Source: Laguncularia racemosa | Lineage: Eukaryota > Streptophyta > Magnoliopsida > Myrtales > Combretaceae | Direction: 5' to 3' | Length of the DNA stretch: 64,000 nt | Assembly: GCA_037954665.1 (NCBI GenBank) | Contig: JBBMOL010000021.1 | Location: 2,790,001-2,854,000 of the forward strand | In this document: positions 15,101 through 26,550 of the stretch, piece by piece | Numbering within the stretch: position 1 is the first letter of the stretch | Layout of the letters: each line of letters begins with the position of its first letter | Made by a program: the position numbers and the translations under genes | Notes under the pieces: model-generated | What the model was told of the DNA's origin: nothing | Databases searched by the model: none | What the model saw: only the letters and a program-made list of their open reading frames with translations

Positions 15101-16911
15101 TTGTGGAGGTTCTCAGACTTCCTGAAGTGGGCAGAGCTTTGTCCTTCAGAACCTGAAATTGGTCATTCTTTGATGCGCTTAGTGATAACTGGACAAGAAA
15201 TACCACATGCTTGCGAGGTAATTTTCCTACCATTCCTTATTTAAGTCAATTTGGTTGTTAGCTGATATGATAGAGGCTATAACATTCAGCAACAAAAAAT
15301 GGAAAAAAGAGTAGCTAATTGTAAATTCGAGCAAATGACATTGTTTGGGCATGTTCTTGTTGATTCGCTTCATACTAAATTCTATCTGTCTCTTGTCAGG
15401 TTGAGCTTCTTATTTTATCCCACCACTTCTACAAATCATCGGCATGCCTAGATGGAGTTGATGTTCTTGTTGCCCTTGCTACAAATAGGGTTGATTCATA
15501 TGTTTCAGAGGGTGATTTTCAATGTTTGGCACGGCTGATTACTGGAGTTGGAAACTTCCATGCTCTTAATTTCATTCTTGGCATTCTTATAGAAAATGGG
15601 CAGTTAGATCTTCTTCTTCAGAAATTTTCAGCTGCTGCAGATGCAAACACTTGCACAGGTGAAGCTGTCAGAGGATTTAGAATGGCTGTTCTGACATCAC
15701 TGAAGCAATTTAACCCCAACGATCTTGATGCATTTGCCATGGTTTGTATTTTCATGTCTTATTACTTGCCATTAACACTTAAAGTAGCTAGTTATGTCAC
15801 AGAGTTTCTGATTATGTTTTTGGTTCTTTTGTCTTTCTTCACTTTTGATCTTTTGATGAGGAGAACGGTTGTTCTTTGGTTTTTTAATCCGCTTTAAGTT
15901 GTTTAGACCTTTAAATATTCATATGTTGTGGTTTTAACGAGAATCACAACATATTTAACAGGGGGTCCTTTGGATTACATTGTCTTTAGTTGCTCTTTTT
16001 ACAGGAATAATCCTACCGAGTGACCCACTTTATATTGGCTATTAATCATTTGCATTGTGTTATGTTTATGTCAGTTACATGTGTGTCTATACATATATAT
16101 ATTAGATACATACATGAGTTCCCACTGTTTGGTTGACGTACTTCTGAAACCCAATTTACAGGTCTACAATCACTTTGAAATGAGACATGAAACGGCTGCA
16201 CTTTTGGAGTCACGAGCTGAGCAGTCTTTACAGTTGTGGTTCCATCGTTATGATAAGGACCAGAATGAAGACCTATTGGAATCAATGCGCTACTTCATTG
16301 AAGCGGCTAAAGTTCATTCATCTATTGATGCTGGGAATAAAACACGTTATACATGTGCTCAGGCTTCTCTTGTCTCCCTTCAGATTAGAATGCCCGATTT
16401 CCAGTGGCTTAATCGTTCTGAAACCAATGCAAGACGAGCATTGGTTGAACAATTCCGTTTCCAAGAAGCTTTGATTGTTGCCGAAGCATATTGTCTTAAT
16501 CAGCCAAGTGAGTGGGTACTTGTACTTTGGAATCAGATGCTCCAACCAGAGCTGATAGAAGAATTTGTTGCTGAATTTGTTGCTGTCCTGCCACTTCGAC
16601 CTTCAATGCTTTTAGAACTAGCTAGATTCTACAGGGCTGAAATGGTTGCCAGAGGTGATCAGTCTCAGTTCTCTGTCTGGCTTACTGGTGCAGGGTTTCC
16701 AGCCGAATGGGCCAAATATTTGGCAAGGTCTTTTAGATGCTTACTGAAGAGGACTAGGGATTTGCGTTTGCGCATGCAGATGGCTTCTTTGGCAACTGGT
16801 TTTGAAGATGTTATTGGTGTATGTGTGAAAGTACTAGACAAGGTCCCTGAAAACGCAGGGCCCTTGGTTCTACGGAGAGGGCACGGAGGTGCCTACCTTC
16901 CGCTCATGTGA
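172..16911 (+). CDS. Spatacsin-like protein (SPG11 type), C-terminal half, 15 exons; 5' end outside window
   Basis: The protein matches the plant spatacsin C-terminus family (Arabidopsis At4g39420 type), which I recognise along its length. Animal spatacsin works with spastizin and AP-5 in late endosome/lysosome trafficking; the plant role is inferred. Exons read in one continuous frame: 172-314, 1016-1162, 2686-2883, 3621-4178, 4258-4317, 4491-4819, 5126-5549, 12415-12882, 13216-13332, 13413-13534, 13614-14346, 14473-14727, 15035-15217, 15400-15741 and 16162-16911 (TGA at 16909), about 1608 codons. Family blocks include LLARDNDW-type, FHYNRRNPKRRR, SKMVAVLCEQ, CPSPYEKRCLLQLLAATDFGDGG, AAHRGGYMDSQKEEGP and the terminal GGAYLPLM. 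The Spatacsin_C region lies in the last exons. Introns 2 and 11 use GC donors. The family protein is about 3,000 residues, so roughly half is missing to the left. Bases 1-171 look intronic. No in-frame stop or frameshift was found, so the gene is probably functional. Confidence 0.93.
5038..5063. repeat. (ATT)n microsatellite in spatacsin-like intron 6
   Basis: About eight ATT units, 65 bases before the exon 7 acceptor, inside the region expected for the polypyrimidine tract and branch point. Confidence 0.85.
5550..6794 (+). other. Left part of spatacsin-like intron 7
   Basis: The intron starts at the GTAAGT donor after exon 7 (5549). The stretch is AT-rich and holds no exon that would fit the family protein. 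At 6233-6305 a short phrase (GGTTCATTGGTTATCCTGAATT and its variant) occurs twice about 50 bases apart. It ends at the LINE target site. Confidence 0.6.
6795..6809 (+). repeat. Target-site duplication, left copy (LINE)
   Basis: AAGTTTTAAGAGATT here is repeated right after the poly(A) tail at 10488-10502. A 14-15-bp duplication of this kind is typical of L1-type target-primed insertion. Confidence 0.9.
6810..10098 (+). pseudogene. LINE ORF2 remnant (endonuclease - reverse transcriptase - zf-RVT)
   Basis: The endonuclease/exonuclease/phosphatase fold starts at 6810 (WNIRGLN) and continues through WLVLGDFN (about 7200-7230), then LRKLDRVLVN near 7390-7417. The reverse transcriptase spans about 7900-9140: KALGPDGYTALFFKE, DFRPIACCNVLYKAVSNILAARL, FIPGRKITDNILIAQEL, KVDLLKAHDTIRWDF, VRGLRQGDPISSYLF, then the catalytic LYFADDLLIF (ADD at 8871-8879) and IRYLGVSL. 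Further on come the plant-LINE blocks LQLVRSVLFSMQVFWSSVFLLPKKI and, at about 9940-10090, the zf-RVT-like CYLCQQEDEDRSHLFFGC. Stops or breaks include TGA 7365, TAG 8652, TAA 9135 and TAA 9561, plus frame changes in the endonuclease. The catalytic residues survive but the ORF is not translatable. Confidence 0.93.
6810..10489 (+). mobile_element. L1-type LINE, 5' truncated, inserted in sense in intron 7
   Basis: A 3.68-kb non-LTR retrotransposon lies between two AAGTTTTAAGAGATT copies and ends in an A-tract (10479-10489) preceded by AATCAATAAATAATG. Domains run in L1 ORF2 order: endonuclease, reverse transcriptase, then a zf-RVT-type end. The 5' edge falls at the start of the endonuclease (IAAWNIRGLNDP), so ORF1 and the 5' UTR are absent; 5' truncation is usual for this class. 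It has the same orientation as the host gene, so it is transcribed in the pre-mRNA and could contribute cryptic splice or poly(A) sites. The host exons on both sides remain in frame with normal splice sites. The element's reading frame carries several stops and is dead. Confidence 0.95.
10488..10502 (+). repeat. Target-site duplication, right copy (LINE)
   Basis: The right-hand copy of AAGTTTTAAGAGATT directly follows the LINE poly(A) tail. Its first A cannot be told from the tail, so the duplication is 14 or 15 bp. Confidence 0.9.
10503..12414 (+). other. Right part of spatacsin-like intron 7
   Basis: The intron continues to the TTGCTCAG acceptor before 12415. About 10,850-11,640 is richer in G+C than its surroundings and rich in CATGA/TGCATGACC words, and holds a 117-codon open frame with no family I recognise. 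It is probably old transposon-derived sequence. A T10 run with G-rich flank lies at 12,151-12,185. Confidence 0.5.
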
Positions 16912-19406
16912 ATAATCCTTGTGAAATTATAATAGGAAAATAATTATTTTTGAGAAGAAAGACAACATGAAGAGCGTTAATAGACGACTGCATTGTCTAT
17001 GTCGATGCGTTGGTAATATATCCTTTGGGATTTTGTATTGAGTGGGGGCAGAAGATAGAAAGTAGGTTACAACATTCTTTAGCATTCTTTGTTATTTTGT
17101 TTTAAGAGGAATTTGAGGCACAAGGGAACAGTAGATTATGTTCATCAAGCCATTTCTCCCATGTAAATTCATTTTGGTGTGGCTATTCTTGTTTGATTAA
17201 TTTTGCCTCATGGTAACTGGAAAGCCACTTGTATTCTCTCTGTATTATTACATTTTGTTGTGAAGAACGTACATCATTTGATGCTTTCTTTTGTAAAAGA
17301 TTGCTTTCGTAATTCGTTTGTTATGGATTTATATATTATTGAAGGAGAGGACAAGAAAATATGCTGGGTTTAAGAATCCGTCAAAAAAGGGATGAGTTAA
17401 AACTTCAGCAACACCTTTATCTATTTAGACAGATAAGTTTATTATTCAGTCATAGATAGTGGTTCAAACCTTCATGATATGTGTAAGAAGTTCAAGTTTC
17501 AGCCACTGACAAAACATAAAAAAGGAGAAAAACCCATTTACAATTAACGATATCAAAAATATTAATGACACAAAAGGCTGTAGTTTTGACGATATCATAC
17601 ACTGACATTTTTAAATGTGAAGCTCCACTCAATCAGTTATCAGTTTCATTTATATCGTATCGCAACGTTTGAAAAAGGAGGCCCGTGTATTTGAATTTAT
17701 CAGTCAGGAATTTCAATTTTTCATTCAGAGTCGATAGCTTTTAATGGGGGGGTAAAAAAAACATTAATGTTTAATTTTTAATTAGGATCGAATTCAAATA
17801 GATAATCAACTTTTTAAATGATTAAAATATATAATTAATGTTATATTGTGTGATTTAAATAAAAAATCCAATCATAATATTGTTATAACATCATCAAAGT
17901 GAATTAATATAACATGTTTATAGAATAGTTATTAGATCTTCTATTTAAAACTTTCATTATAATGTTATTATTTTATTTTAATTACTTAAAAATTTAACTC
18001 TATATTTTAACCATTTAATTACTATAGTATATCGCTTCTTTAAGTTATATATATATATAAGTTTTTGAGAGTATTTTTTATACATATTATCAAGATTACC
18101 GTGCACGTTTTTAAAGTATACTAGAGAAACCTCTCTTCTCATTTAGATCCCAGCACCTCCTCAAATTAAAAAAAAAAAACAGAGAGAGAGATTTTCATTT
18201 GCTACATATTAATACATTGTGTGTATGGATAAGTGACATACAAGTATTAATCATATTTAAATGTATAATATTGATAGTATATATCTTTTGAAAAATTATC
18301 AATTGTATTTTTACATATTATAATTTTATTGATATTTACACAATACTAATGCAGTTACATGGCTTGTTAATATTATATAGGTTTTAATGTCGGTTATAAA
18401 ATTTTGGTCATATTTATCTTGTCACATTTACACCTAATATATCACTAAGTCCCCATGATTTCGATCAAAGAATAAAGTTGGCATTTAAAAAAAAGAAAAG
18501 AAAAGAAAAAGGATCGGGTAAATTAATTTCTTAAATCTGGAATACTTGTATTTTCGTTGCATCTCTGTACATGACCTTCTTATATCTTTTGATAACGTTT
18601 GATTAAGTGTTGCGAAAATCTACAGACATCTATTTGGGTTCTCATATGTTATGTATTTGCAGTAACTTTAGCAAAGAAAATACGTAAACATACTTTAGGG
18701 AAAAATACCTAAACATAGTACAACTCATGTTGCTTATTATGTAATTATCAAGTATTCTGTGTAATAACCTACATCATGCTTAGACTCTCAAAAAGATCCT
18801 CGATTAAACATTTCAAATCCCTCTCTTCATCTGCAACACCTAGACAAAAGGAGTTGTAAATCAAATGAAAGATGTCATTTGAAGGTCTTTTGGGATTATG
18901 TGCATGTTACATACGATGTTAACTAAGTACTTGGTAATAAATATAAATGATACGTTTCTTAAAAAAGCTCCTAAATACATGTTATATTTTTGTAATCTTC
19001 CCCTTCATTTCATCTGGTCTATCACTACTTTTAGAAATTCTGATAGGTTTTTGTATTCTTCTCTTCCTTTTTTAAGGCATTCGGAAATCAAGATAAAGAA
19101 CCACAAACCTTAATTTTATTTCATGTTACAACTAAAAACAGACAAAGTTTTTCTTAACCAACACAACAAATCATTAAAACCGTAAAATAAGGAGTGTTCA
19201 GCACCAACATTAGTATCTTGTTTTGGCGGTTACATCAAATACTTGTTTCTAAATCTTCGTGTTGCCATTCATTCTTCAAACCCCTCAAACTAATAACAAA
19301 AATTTTCAAACGACCACCATTTTCAATACCAACTTTAAGGAGTCTTAGCATTTCGTAGTCAGAAGTTCAAGAACATTTTGTCAGCAGCACGAACCCGGCT
19401 CAAATC
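16912..19406. other. Intergenic: spatacsin-like 3' UTR then AT-rich spacer and glucanase promoter
   Basis: The first few hundred bases after the TGA are presumably 3' UTR. No single poly(A) signal stands out. About 17,380-18,480 is very AT-rich with A and TA runs and a short GAGAGAGAGA at 18,181. No coding feature, RNA gene or clear transposon was recognised. The last about 200 bases before 19,407 should hold the glucanase promoter and 5' UTR, but no convincing TATA box was picked out. Confidence 0.5.
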
Positions 19407-20981
19407 ATGGCGCGAGCCGTGTTCATGATATCCATATGTTATATGCTTCTAGCTCTTACCCATGGTGTACTGGGGATAGGTGTGAACTGGGGATTAATGT
19501 CGTCTCACCCCATAATGCCAAGCATTGTGGTTTCCATGCTCAAGGACAACGGAATCAGCAAAGTCAAGCTGTTCGAAGCGGATTCATGGACTGTAGATGC
19601 TCTTGCTGGATCAGGCATTGAGGTTACTCTAGGAATTCCTAACGCTCTTTTGGAAGATATAGCCGATGATTACGACAATGCCAAAGATTGGGTTAAGCAA
19701 AATGTCACCAAACATGTACAAGATGGACGTGTTAATGTAAAGTAAGGATCAGCAAGGTCCAATTTACCATCGATTTTTTTTTTCTTCTTGATGGTTATCT
19801 TGTCGATTCATTGTTCAAATCTGCATTCCCTGTCATCATGTTTTCGTAAGTATTTGAATCATTCCTTCGTCTTTGGCAGGTACGTCGCGGTTGGAAATGA
19901 ACCACTGTTGAAGGCCTACAATGGCTCGCATGATAAAACCATTGTTCCAGCATTGATGAATATTCAGAAAGCATTGAATGAGGCTGGTCATGGGGATAAA
20001 ATCAAAGCCACCGTCCCCAATAACGCCGACGTCTACGAGTCTCTTTCAAACAAACCTTCGGACGGAGCTTTTAGGAAAGATATCAAGAATATCATGGTGG
20101 ACATGGCCAAGTTCCTACATGATCAGGACGCACCATTTATGGTTAACATATATCCGTTCCTTAGTCTCTACACAAATGAAGATTTCCCCTTTGAGTTTGC
20201 CTTCTCTGACGATCGAGGAAATCCCATTCAAGACAAAGATCTCGAGTACACAAATGTGTTTGACGCAAACTACGACACCCTTTTGTGGGCATTGAGAAAA
20301 GTAGGATACCCTAAATTGAAGGTTGTAGTAGGAGAAGTAGGCTGGCCGACCGATGGCCACAAGAGTGCAACCCCAAAATTGGCAGAGAGGTTCTATGATG
20401 GTTTTCTTAAAAAATGGGCTTCCAACAAAGGGACCCCTCTAAGGCCGGGCAGTACGGAAGTCTTCCTCTTTGGTCTTCTCGATGAAGACCAGAAGAGCAT
20501 TGCCCCAGGAAATTTTGAGAGGCATTGGGGGATCTTCCAATACGACGGGAAACCGAAATTCACCGTTGATTTCACCGGAAAGGGTCAGGATAAATTCCCG
20601 GTGGCTGCCAAGGGAATTAAATATCTACCAGCACAATGGTGTGTGTTCAAGAGGAACTCAGATGACAAGCGGTTAGTTGGACAGGAAGTAAGCTATGCAT
20701 GCTCTTTGTCAGATTGCACAAGTTTGGGATATGGTAGCTCATGCAATAACTTGGATTCATATGGCAACATTTCTTATGCATTTAACGCATATTTTCAACA
20801 AAATGATCAAAGTGTGGAAGCATGCGATTTCAATGGGATGGCAGAAATTGTCACAAAGAATGCGTCTACCCAGACTTGCTTGTTTCCTATACAGATTGAA
20901 AGTGCTGGAGAGAGGATTAGATCCGCATTTGGTGCTTCTATCATTTTAGGAACATTGGTCGCTTTGTTTTCAATGTTGTAA
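19407..20981 (+). CDS. GH17 glucan endo-1,3-beta-glucosidase with X8 (CBM43) domain, predicted GPI-anchored
   Basis: Two exons, 19407-19741 and 19880-20981 (intron GTAAGG...GGCAG, 138 bp), encode 478 residues. An N-terminal signal peptide (about 1-23, ALTHGVLG end) precedes the GH17 barrel starting GIGVNWG. The proton donor is E119 in YVAVGNEPLL and the nucleophile E264 in VVVGEVGWPTDG, both intact. The block LLDEDQKSIAPGNFERHWGIF is typical of the At4g31140/At5g58090-type clade. The X8 domain (about 365-446) has WCV and cysteines 366, 386, 391, 400, 427 and 445. Residues 460-478 are hydrophobic, as expected of a GPI signal. Family members hydrolyse or bind callose at the cell wall and plasmodesmata; that role is inferred here. 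The start ATG is the first in frame and opens directly into the signal peptide. No defects are visible; likely functional. Confidence 0.95.
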
Positions 20982-20994
20982 AATATCACCTATA

Positions 20995-21031
20995 CCCCCT
21001 CACCCCACCCCCCCCACCACCCCACCCCCCC
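20995..21031 (-). other. C-rich tract: G-quadruplex (minus strand) / i-motif (plus strand) candidate in glucanase 3' UTR
   Basis: Five C runs (5, 4, 8, 4 and 7 long) separated by 1-4 bases start 14 bases after the glucanase stop codon. On the minus strand this fits the G4 pattern G4+N1-4 repeated five times. In the glucanase transcript it would be a poly-C 3' UTR element; in read-through transcripts from the convergent neighbour it would be G-rich. Confidence 0.75.
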
Positions 21032-21039
21032 GGCTCTGG

Positions 21040-21566
21040 TGACTTTTTCGAACACATTGTGTTCATGTTGTACTATTCTAATTTTCCCATTCGGATCTAG
21101 CCTTGTAGGATTGGAAAATTTTTAAATAACATAGAGAAGACGACTAAAATGAAAATAAGTGAAATGCTCAGATACAATAAATCTTAGATGAATGTGCATG
21201 ATCCTCAGTGCATTATTTACCCAGTTCATTATGTTCTTATTTTCAAAATTGTTTAATGAGATCCCTAATCCTCGTAAACTAACAAAATTGAAGAAACTTC
21301 AAAAGATGTTTGAACAATTAATGTAACATCCCCCAATACACTAATGATATGGCAGATTAAACCCCAAAATGGCAATATGGATTGATTCAAGTAACACTTT
21401 TTTTGTCCTATCAAGGATAAACCATCGTGTATTTACATATACAACAAGTGATGTACAAATTCACAGGAACACCCTACAAAGTGTTGGCATTTTTCGAAAG
21501 GATGTGAATGCGCCCTTTAAAAAGTTTAGGACATTGTTGTAGTTTTAGCTCTCAAAGACAAAATCT
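21040..21566. other. Short tail-to-tail intergenic space between glucanase and VDE-related gene
   Basis: The two stop codons are only 585 bp apart and transcription is convergent, so the two 3' UTRs and terminators share this AT-rich segment. No extra gene was seen. Confidence 0.6.
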
Positions 21567-24546
21567 TCAACTGATAATGAAATCTTTCTTGTTTCCAACT
21601 TCAATCACGCTGTGCAAACTTGAGCCCTCAGGAATACCCAGAGGAGGATCTTTACAGGAACAGTTATCTACATCATATAGCTCCCATTCTTTTATATTAC
21701 ACTTCTCTAGTGCAGAAGCTATTCTCTTGTTCTCCATCTCCCTTGGATATTGACCATCAGGGCTCACAAGAACTGCCCCAGTATATGACTGTCCCGCAAC
21801 TCGAGCTGCCCCACTATAATGGAACAATCCCCAGCTGAGATCTTCGGCCACATCCACGATTGTCCAAAACTCGTTAGAAACCACTCCATTATCCAAGACG
21901 CTGAAGTAAAACGTTGCAGGAGTCTTGCCTCTTTTCACTCGATACCTGCGTCTTCTCCAAACCATCTTACCCTCCAGTGTTTTCACCAGAAATACTGGCT
22001 CATACCAAAATGACCCTTTTGCCTTGCCTCGGTAGAAAAGCTGGTATTGACATGGAAATTGGTCGTATGCTGGGTTCTGCCCAGCTATGACACGCCAACT
22101 CCAATCCAGACTCCCTAGCCAGCCAACAAAGAGATCTTCAGCAATTTCATGGGACATGTCCTTGCTTCGAAACTTAACCATTGGAGCAACATATGGTTTT
22201 GCTGGTATCTTTGCGTCCAGATCAAGACAATTATTCTTCTGCAAAACACAAAGTGAAAACGATTCAAGCTGTGGGCTTTCATATGAAGCAATGCACCTGT
22301 AGTTGCACACTTGGTCCACAGGACTGCACTTGTTTAAGCATTGAAGTGCCTTTCTACATTGAGGATCTAATAGGCAGTTTAGTATCTGAGATCCACAATT
22401 CTTTATCATGCAGTTCAGGGTAGAAAAACCCTTTGATCGTAGGTTTTTAAGAACCGGAACCGGCTTAATGTAAGCATTTATGATAACCAACAAACTGAAC
22501 CTAATATCATCAGAATTACGGCGCATCCAGGCATCAGAAACTGTTCGAACAACTTCAGAAGATTCTTGTCTGGAGTCAGAAGTTCCTAACACTTTCCCAA
22601 AAAAGCTGCCATTTTTTTCAGTTTGAACGTAGGATCCCCCCAGTTTATTCATTAAATCTGGTGATGAATCAAAGCATATAATATTCTGAATGTTTTTAGA
22701 GTTGCTCTGAATCCTCATAACTGCTGCTTGATTCATAACCGCAACAATAACCAAAATATCAGCAAGCCATAATTCTTCTTGGATGTTTGCAGATGTCTGG
22801 TCGTCTTGACAGAGTGAATCTGCAAATACATGCATTTCAATGCCTTCATCGATCCATTTCAGCCTCTTTGCCTGCACAGAGAGGAAAAATAAATCATTTG
22901 AATAGTGAGTCATGTGCCACAGGAAAAACACCCACCTCAAATTCAGAGAAAACAAAATGTCATCCAAAGTAGATTATTGAGAGAGTCAGGCCATCTTTCA
23001 AACTATATCAAAATGAATTTAGCAGAGCAATCCAACTGTGCTATTGCCACATACTCACAGTCAATATGCAAAAAGCATCTTCCTAAGATTATCACAAAAG
23101 AAAATGGAGGCTGACTGTTGGAGCAAACCTTCCTAGGAGAATTTAAGATTATTCACCAAAACCAAAAGAGCATTTAGGATCAAAATGGTATGTCAGAAAA
23201 TATGTGAGACAAATCTTTTCTTTACATTTGTGCCAAATTGAAAGGTAACATAATTTTTGTTGTACTGCAAATCAACCAGGGCCAATTTTCTCAAGCTTCA
23301 ATATATGACAGCCTGATCATTTCAATGCCACTTCACAATGAAGCAAACTAATGTGTATTAGTATGGACTATACTCATGGATCTTCATCCACTCTGGGATG
23401 AAAAGCATTAGAAACAAATCATTCCAAAAGAGCAACATCAGCTGCTTTTGGTACCATCCTTATTATAAAAGAAGCAATCTATCTCCTCACAAGATTTGTG
23501 TTCTTTTCTTTTTTGCATCAACCCGTGTCTGCCTGATGATATTACTCACTGGTTACCAATCTCTTGGCCAACAAGACAATATCTTTCCCCTACTTAATTT
23601 ATCCCCAGGAAAAAGTTTCCCCTGCTTTATTCATATAATCTTATTAAGGCAACCAATTTCGCATAGCCTCAGTAACATCACATGCATCTGCACTTGATTA
23701 TCACTCTTACGCTTCAGTGATAATTATATATATATATATTAAATATCCCATGTAGATTGTCCATTTCTCTTTTAAACTGAAGTGCAACTATTGCAGCAAT
23801 TATACAAGAAATGCACCACAAGTACTAAACTTCCTATCCTGAACAAACATCCAATTCAGTTCTCAATTATGAATATGCTTACTGATACCAAACGATTAAG
23901 TACATTTATCAATGTAGCCTGAAACGGGTCTATGTTAATGAAAGCAAACAAAAGGATATTTAACACTCATCAACACTTTGTAGCGTACTTATCCAAAAAT
24001 ATATAATTAACAACATTAACACAGCATTTCATTGGCAGACATTTATATATATATATATATATATATATAAAGTGAAACTTATGATGATATTACCTTAATC
24101 TATCCGACAAAATAAGTTTATTCTCATCTACCAAGGTAAATTGACATCTGAATTAAAAAAAAAAAATGTACTTCCATAATGAAAGAGCAAAAGAAATTAT
24201 TCAAACAAAAATATCTTGGAGCTTTTTTAGTTCCTCTACTTACTGTATGGAGCATGACCTCCGTCCACGGCGCACATTTCATGGGACTGATGCTCCCTTC
24301 TCCGACCACCGCCACAATTCTCACCGGCGAAGTGGTTGTATCTGTAGGCGCAGCTTCTTGTGCTTCCATAGCACACTTTGTGGTGTGGTTAAGAGCTTGA
24401 TAGTGGCGGAGGAAGTACAGAGGGACATGGGTTCGAAAGGTTTTTGGATTTTCGATCAGGGCTGGTGGTGCGTCGAATGATTTCGCGGCAAACCGGCGGT
24501 TAAATCGGAAACCGGTGAAGTTGGGAATTTTGAGAGACGTAGACAT
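21567..24546 (-). CDS. VDR: Violaxanthin de-epoxidase-related protein, plastid-targeted
   Basis: Two exons on the minus strand, 24244-24546 (ATG at 24546) and 21567-22871, give 535 residues, close to the Arabidopsis At2g21860 product. The 1372-bp intron has a GTAAGT donor and GCAG acceptor. The N-terminus is rich in S, R and K with few acidic residues, as in chloroplast transit peptides. Residues 255-316 carry the cysteine-rich pattern of VDE relatives (C255, 260, 267, 273, 279, 283, 290, 294, 309, 316), followed by the lipocalin-like half with WSWRVIAGQNPAYDQFPCQYQLFY, GSFWYEPVFLV and DLSWGLFHYSGAA-type blocks. True VDE de-epoxidises violaxanthin in the thylakoid lumen. The related proteins share the fold, but their reaction is not established, so enzyme activity is not assumed. 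The frame is intact. Confidence 0.93.
23726..24071. repeat. AT microsatellites in VDE-related intron
   Basis: Two short (TA)n tracts occur, near 23,727-23,740 and at 24,041-24,071. Both lie inside the intron and are likely length-polymorphic. Confidence 0.8.
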
Positions 24547-24621
24547 GTTTAGTTTTTTAGTGACATCTGAAAATCGAAGGCTCTTGTCTGTTTTTATCTT
24601 TCCGCCGCTAAAACTTAATTC

Positions 24622-24629
24622 TATTTATA
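24622..24629 (-). promoter_or_regulatory. Candidate TATA box of the VDE-related gene
   Basis: On the minus strand TATAAATA lies 76-83 bases upstream of the start codon, a fitting distance for a plant core promoter with a short leader. It sits in a generally AT-rich region, so chance cannot be excluded. Confidence 0.5.
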
Positions 24630-24889
24630 TTTTATTTTATTTTATGAAACAAATATGGAATGACGCTTGTATAGCATGCGTTGTATATTTTATAAAGAAA
24701 AACCAATCTAAACATAACTCAAACTATGATGGTCTTATGACAAAGACATTCTGTATAGATATGAAATTCATTTAATAAAATAGAAAATAGATATAAATAG
24801 ATGTATTTAAAATTATAAATATCTTTGATTTATATTTTAAAATATAAAATACTAGAATTTTAGATAAAAAAAGAAGAAAATATTGATCC

Positions 24890-24892
<3 letters not shown>

Positions 24893-24925
<33 letters not shown>
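24893..24925. repeat. (TA)n microsatellite
   Basis: About 33 bases of uninterrupted TA upstream of the VDE-related gene. Confidence 0.9.
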
Positions 24926-24927
<2 letters not shown>

Positions 24928-25439
24928 AGTAATTATTAAATAATACTCTCATTTTTTCAGTATGATATGGTATCCATTGATCATGTCATTTTAGAATTAG
25001 GCCTTCCCTAATGTTAAATGGGGAAAAAATTTCGTAAGCTTCATATGCAATTTGGCTACTAGGAGAAAGAAGTGCTTTGTTGATATAAAAATCATTAGCC
25101 AAGTTGTAGCAATTTTTCTTCTCATAAATTGTCATATTTGAATCCATTCCTAATAGGCCACAAATGTGCAATTGGCCATTACAATATTATCTAATATGAC
25201 TATAAATGATGTCTCGGGCTATTGGTTGTTTCTATATATAATTTTGGAATAAATTCTACTTAGAAAATGAACAACACCTCATATCCTAATTATTCTTTTG
25301 CTAAATCCTAAAGAAACATATGATCTATCTTTCCATCCATTTTTCATTATTATTGTTATGTATTGGTCCACTATTTGTTTAGACTTGACCATTTAGATTA
25401 AACGATAAGGCTTAAGAAGTCCAGTCCTTAGGGTCTATA

Positions 25440-25720
25440 AATGAGTGACTCAAGCTTTTGAAGGTTTAAATTTGGGTTTAGCTTATTAAAAAAAACTACC
25501 GAGCTCAAATCGAGCTTAAAAATTATAGACTTAAGCTTGAGGTCATTAAAGAATTTGATGCTTGAATTGAACTTGTTAAGATAAATGAGTTCAAACTTGT
25601 CTATAAAATGAGCTTAAACTTGAACTTGTTTAGATAAACAAGTCTAAACAAGCTTGAGCTTAAATTGAAGCATGTTTAGATAAACAAGTTGAAAAATGAA
25701 TTTGAACTTGAGCTAGAGCT
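25440..25720. repeat. Degenerate repeat of CTTGAACTTGTTTAGATAAACAAG-like units
   Basis: Variants of AGCTTGAG/GAGCTTAAACTTGA and AACTTGTTTAGATAAACAAG recur four to five times. The copy at 25,624-25,643 is a perfect inverted repeat: 9-bp arms ACTTGTTTA/TAAACAAGT around GA. Such subterminal palindromic arrays occur in plant DNA transposons, but no terminal inverted repeats were found, so the class is unknown. Confidence 0.65.
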
Positions 25721-26550
25721 CAAGTAAAAACTTCAAATTAATTCAAAATTTCAAAATTTATCTTTAATTTTTCATTAGAATTTAATTCAAAATTTTATGA
25801 TTTCAAACACAAATTCATGAAATAAAAATTGTGGGTTGCATCTATACAACATTATGCAATATCAAAGCAAATATGTTTCAAAGTTTGCTACTCCTTAATA
25901 TAAAAGCAACAACAATATATATATATGTGTGTGTGTGTGTGTGTATAAGGTGCAAAGCATGGATTGATAATTACTCTAACATTATCTTTAAAGTATACCT
26001 AGATACAACCTTTCTGCATCATGGATTTATGTTCCAATATATTAAGTTTAGGTCTAAGTAAACAAGTTTTGATATTATAAGCTCAAGAAGACAATGGTCA
26101 TTATTCATGGTTTTCTACAAATTTTAAGAGGGAATAAATTAATTCAACAAAGCAACTTTCATCATCATACAATCTATTGAATCTTTATTGTGATGAAAGT
26201 TCTAGTGGGATTCATGGTATGAAGTGTTGCAAGAATGTTTACTTGGAACTTTTATTGGAGATCACGAGGGGTCAACTTAGGCAATGTCACTCTAACAAGC
26301 CTAAAACCGATGTGCAATCATGATGATGTCATGAGCTTTCATACAAAAATAAGTATATACAACAAATAAGTTTATTGTGCTAGTGTTGAGCTCATATATC
26401 ATGATTGTTCAACAAAGCATCTTTAGCTATGTGGATGCACTTGGCAATAGTGCTACTATTTCAAAGTGTGCATATGCTAAGTAGTGACCTTGCTATTGAA
26501 ATGTGCAATTGATGCCCAACATACCTAGACTCCATCCAAGAATTTTACTC

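Larger units (their letters stand above)
24630..26550. other. Gene-free AT-rich stretch
   Basis: A (TA)n microsatellite runs at about 24,893-24,925 and a (TATG/GT)n tract at about 25,917-25,945. The only other structure seen is the degenerate palindromic repeat at 25,440-25,720. No coding or RNA gene was recognised. Confidence 0.55.

Noticed and set aside
24166..24480. Open frame of 104 codons on the plus strand
   Set aside because: It is antisense to exon 1 of the VDE-related gene, whose transit-peptide-like frame and GTAAGT donor are convincing.
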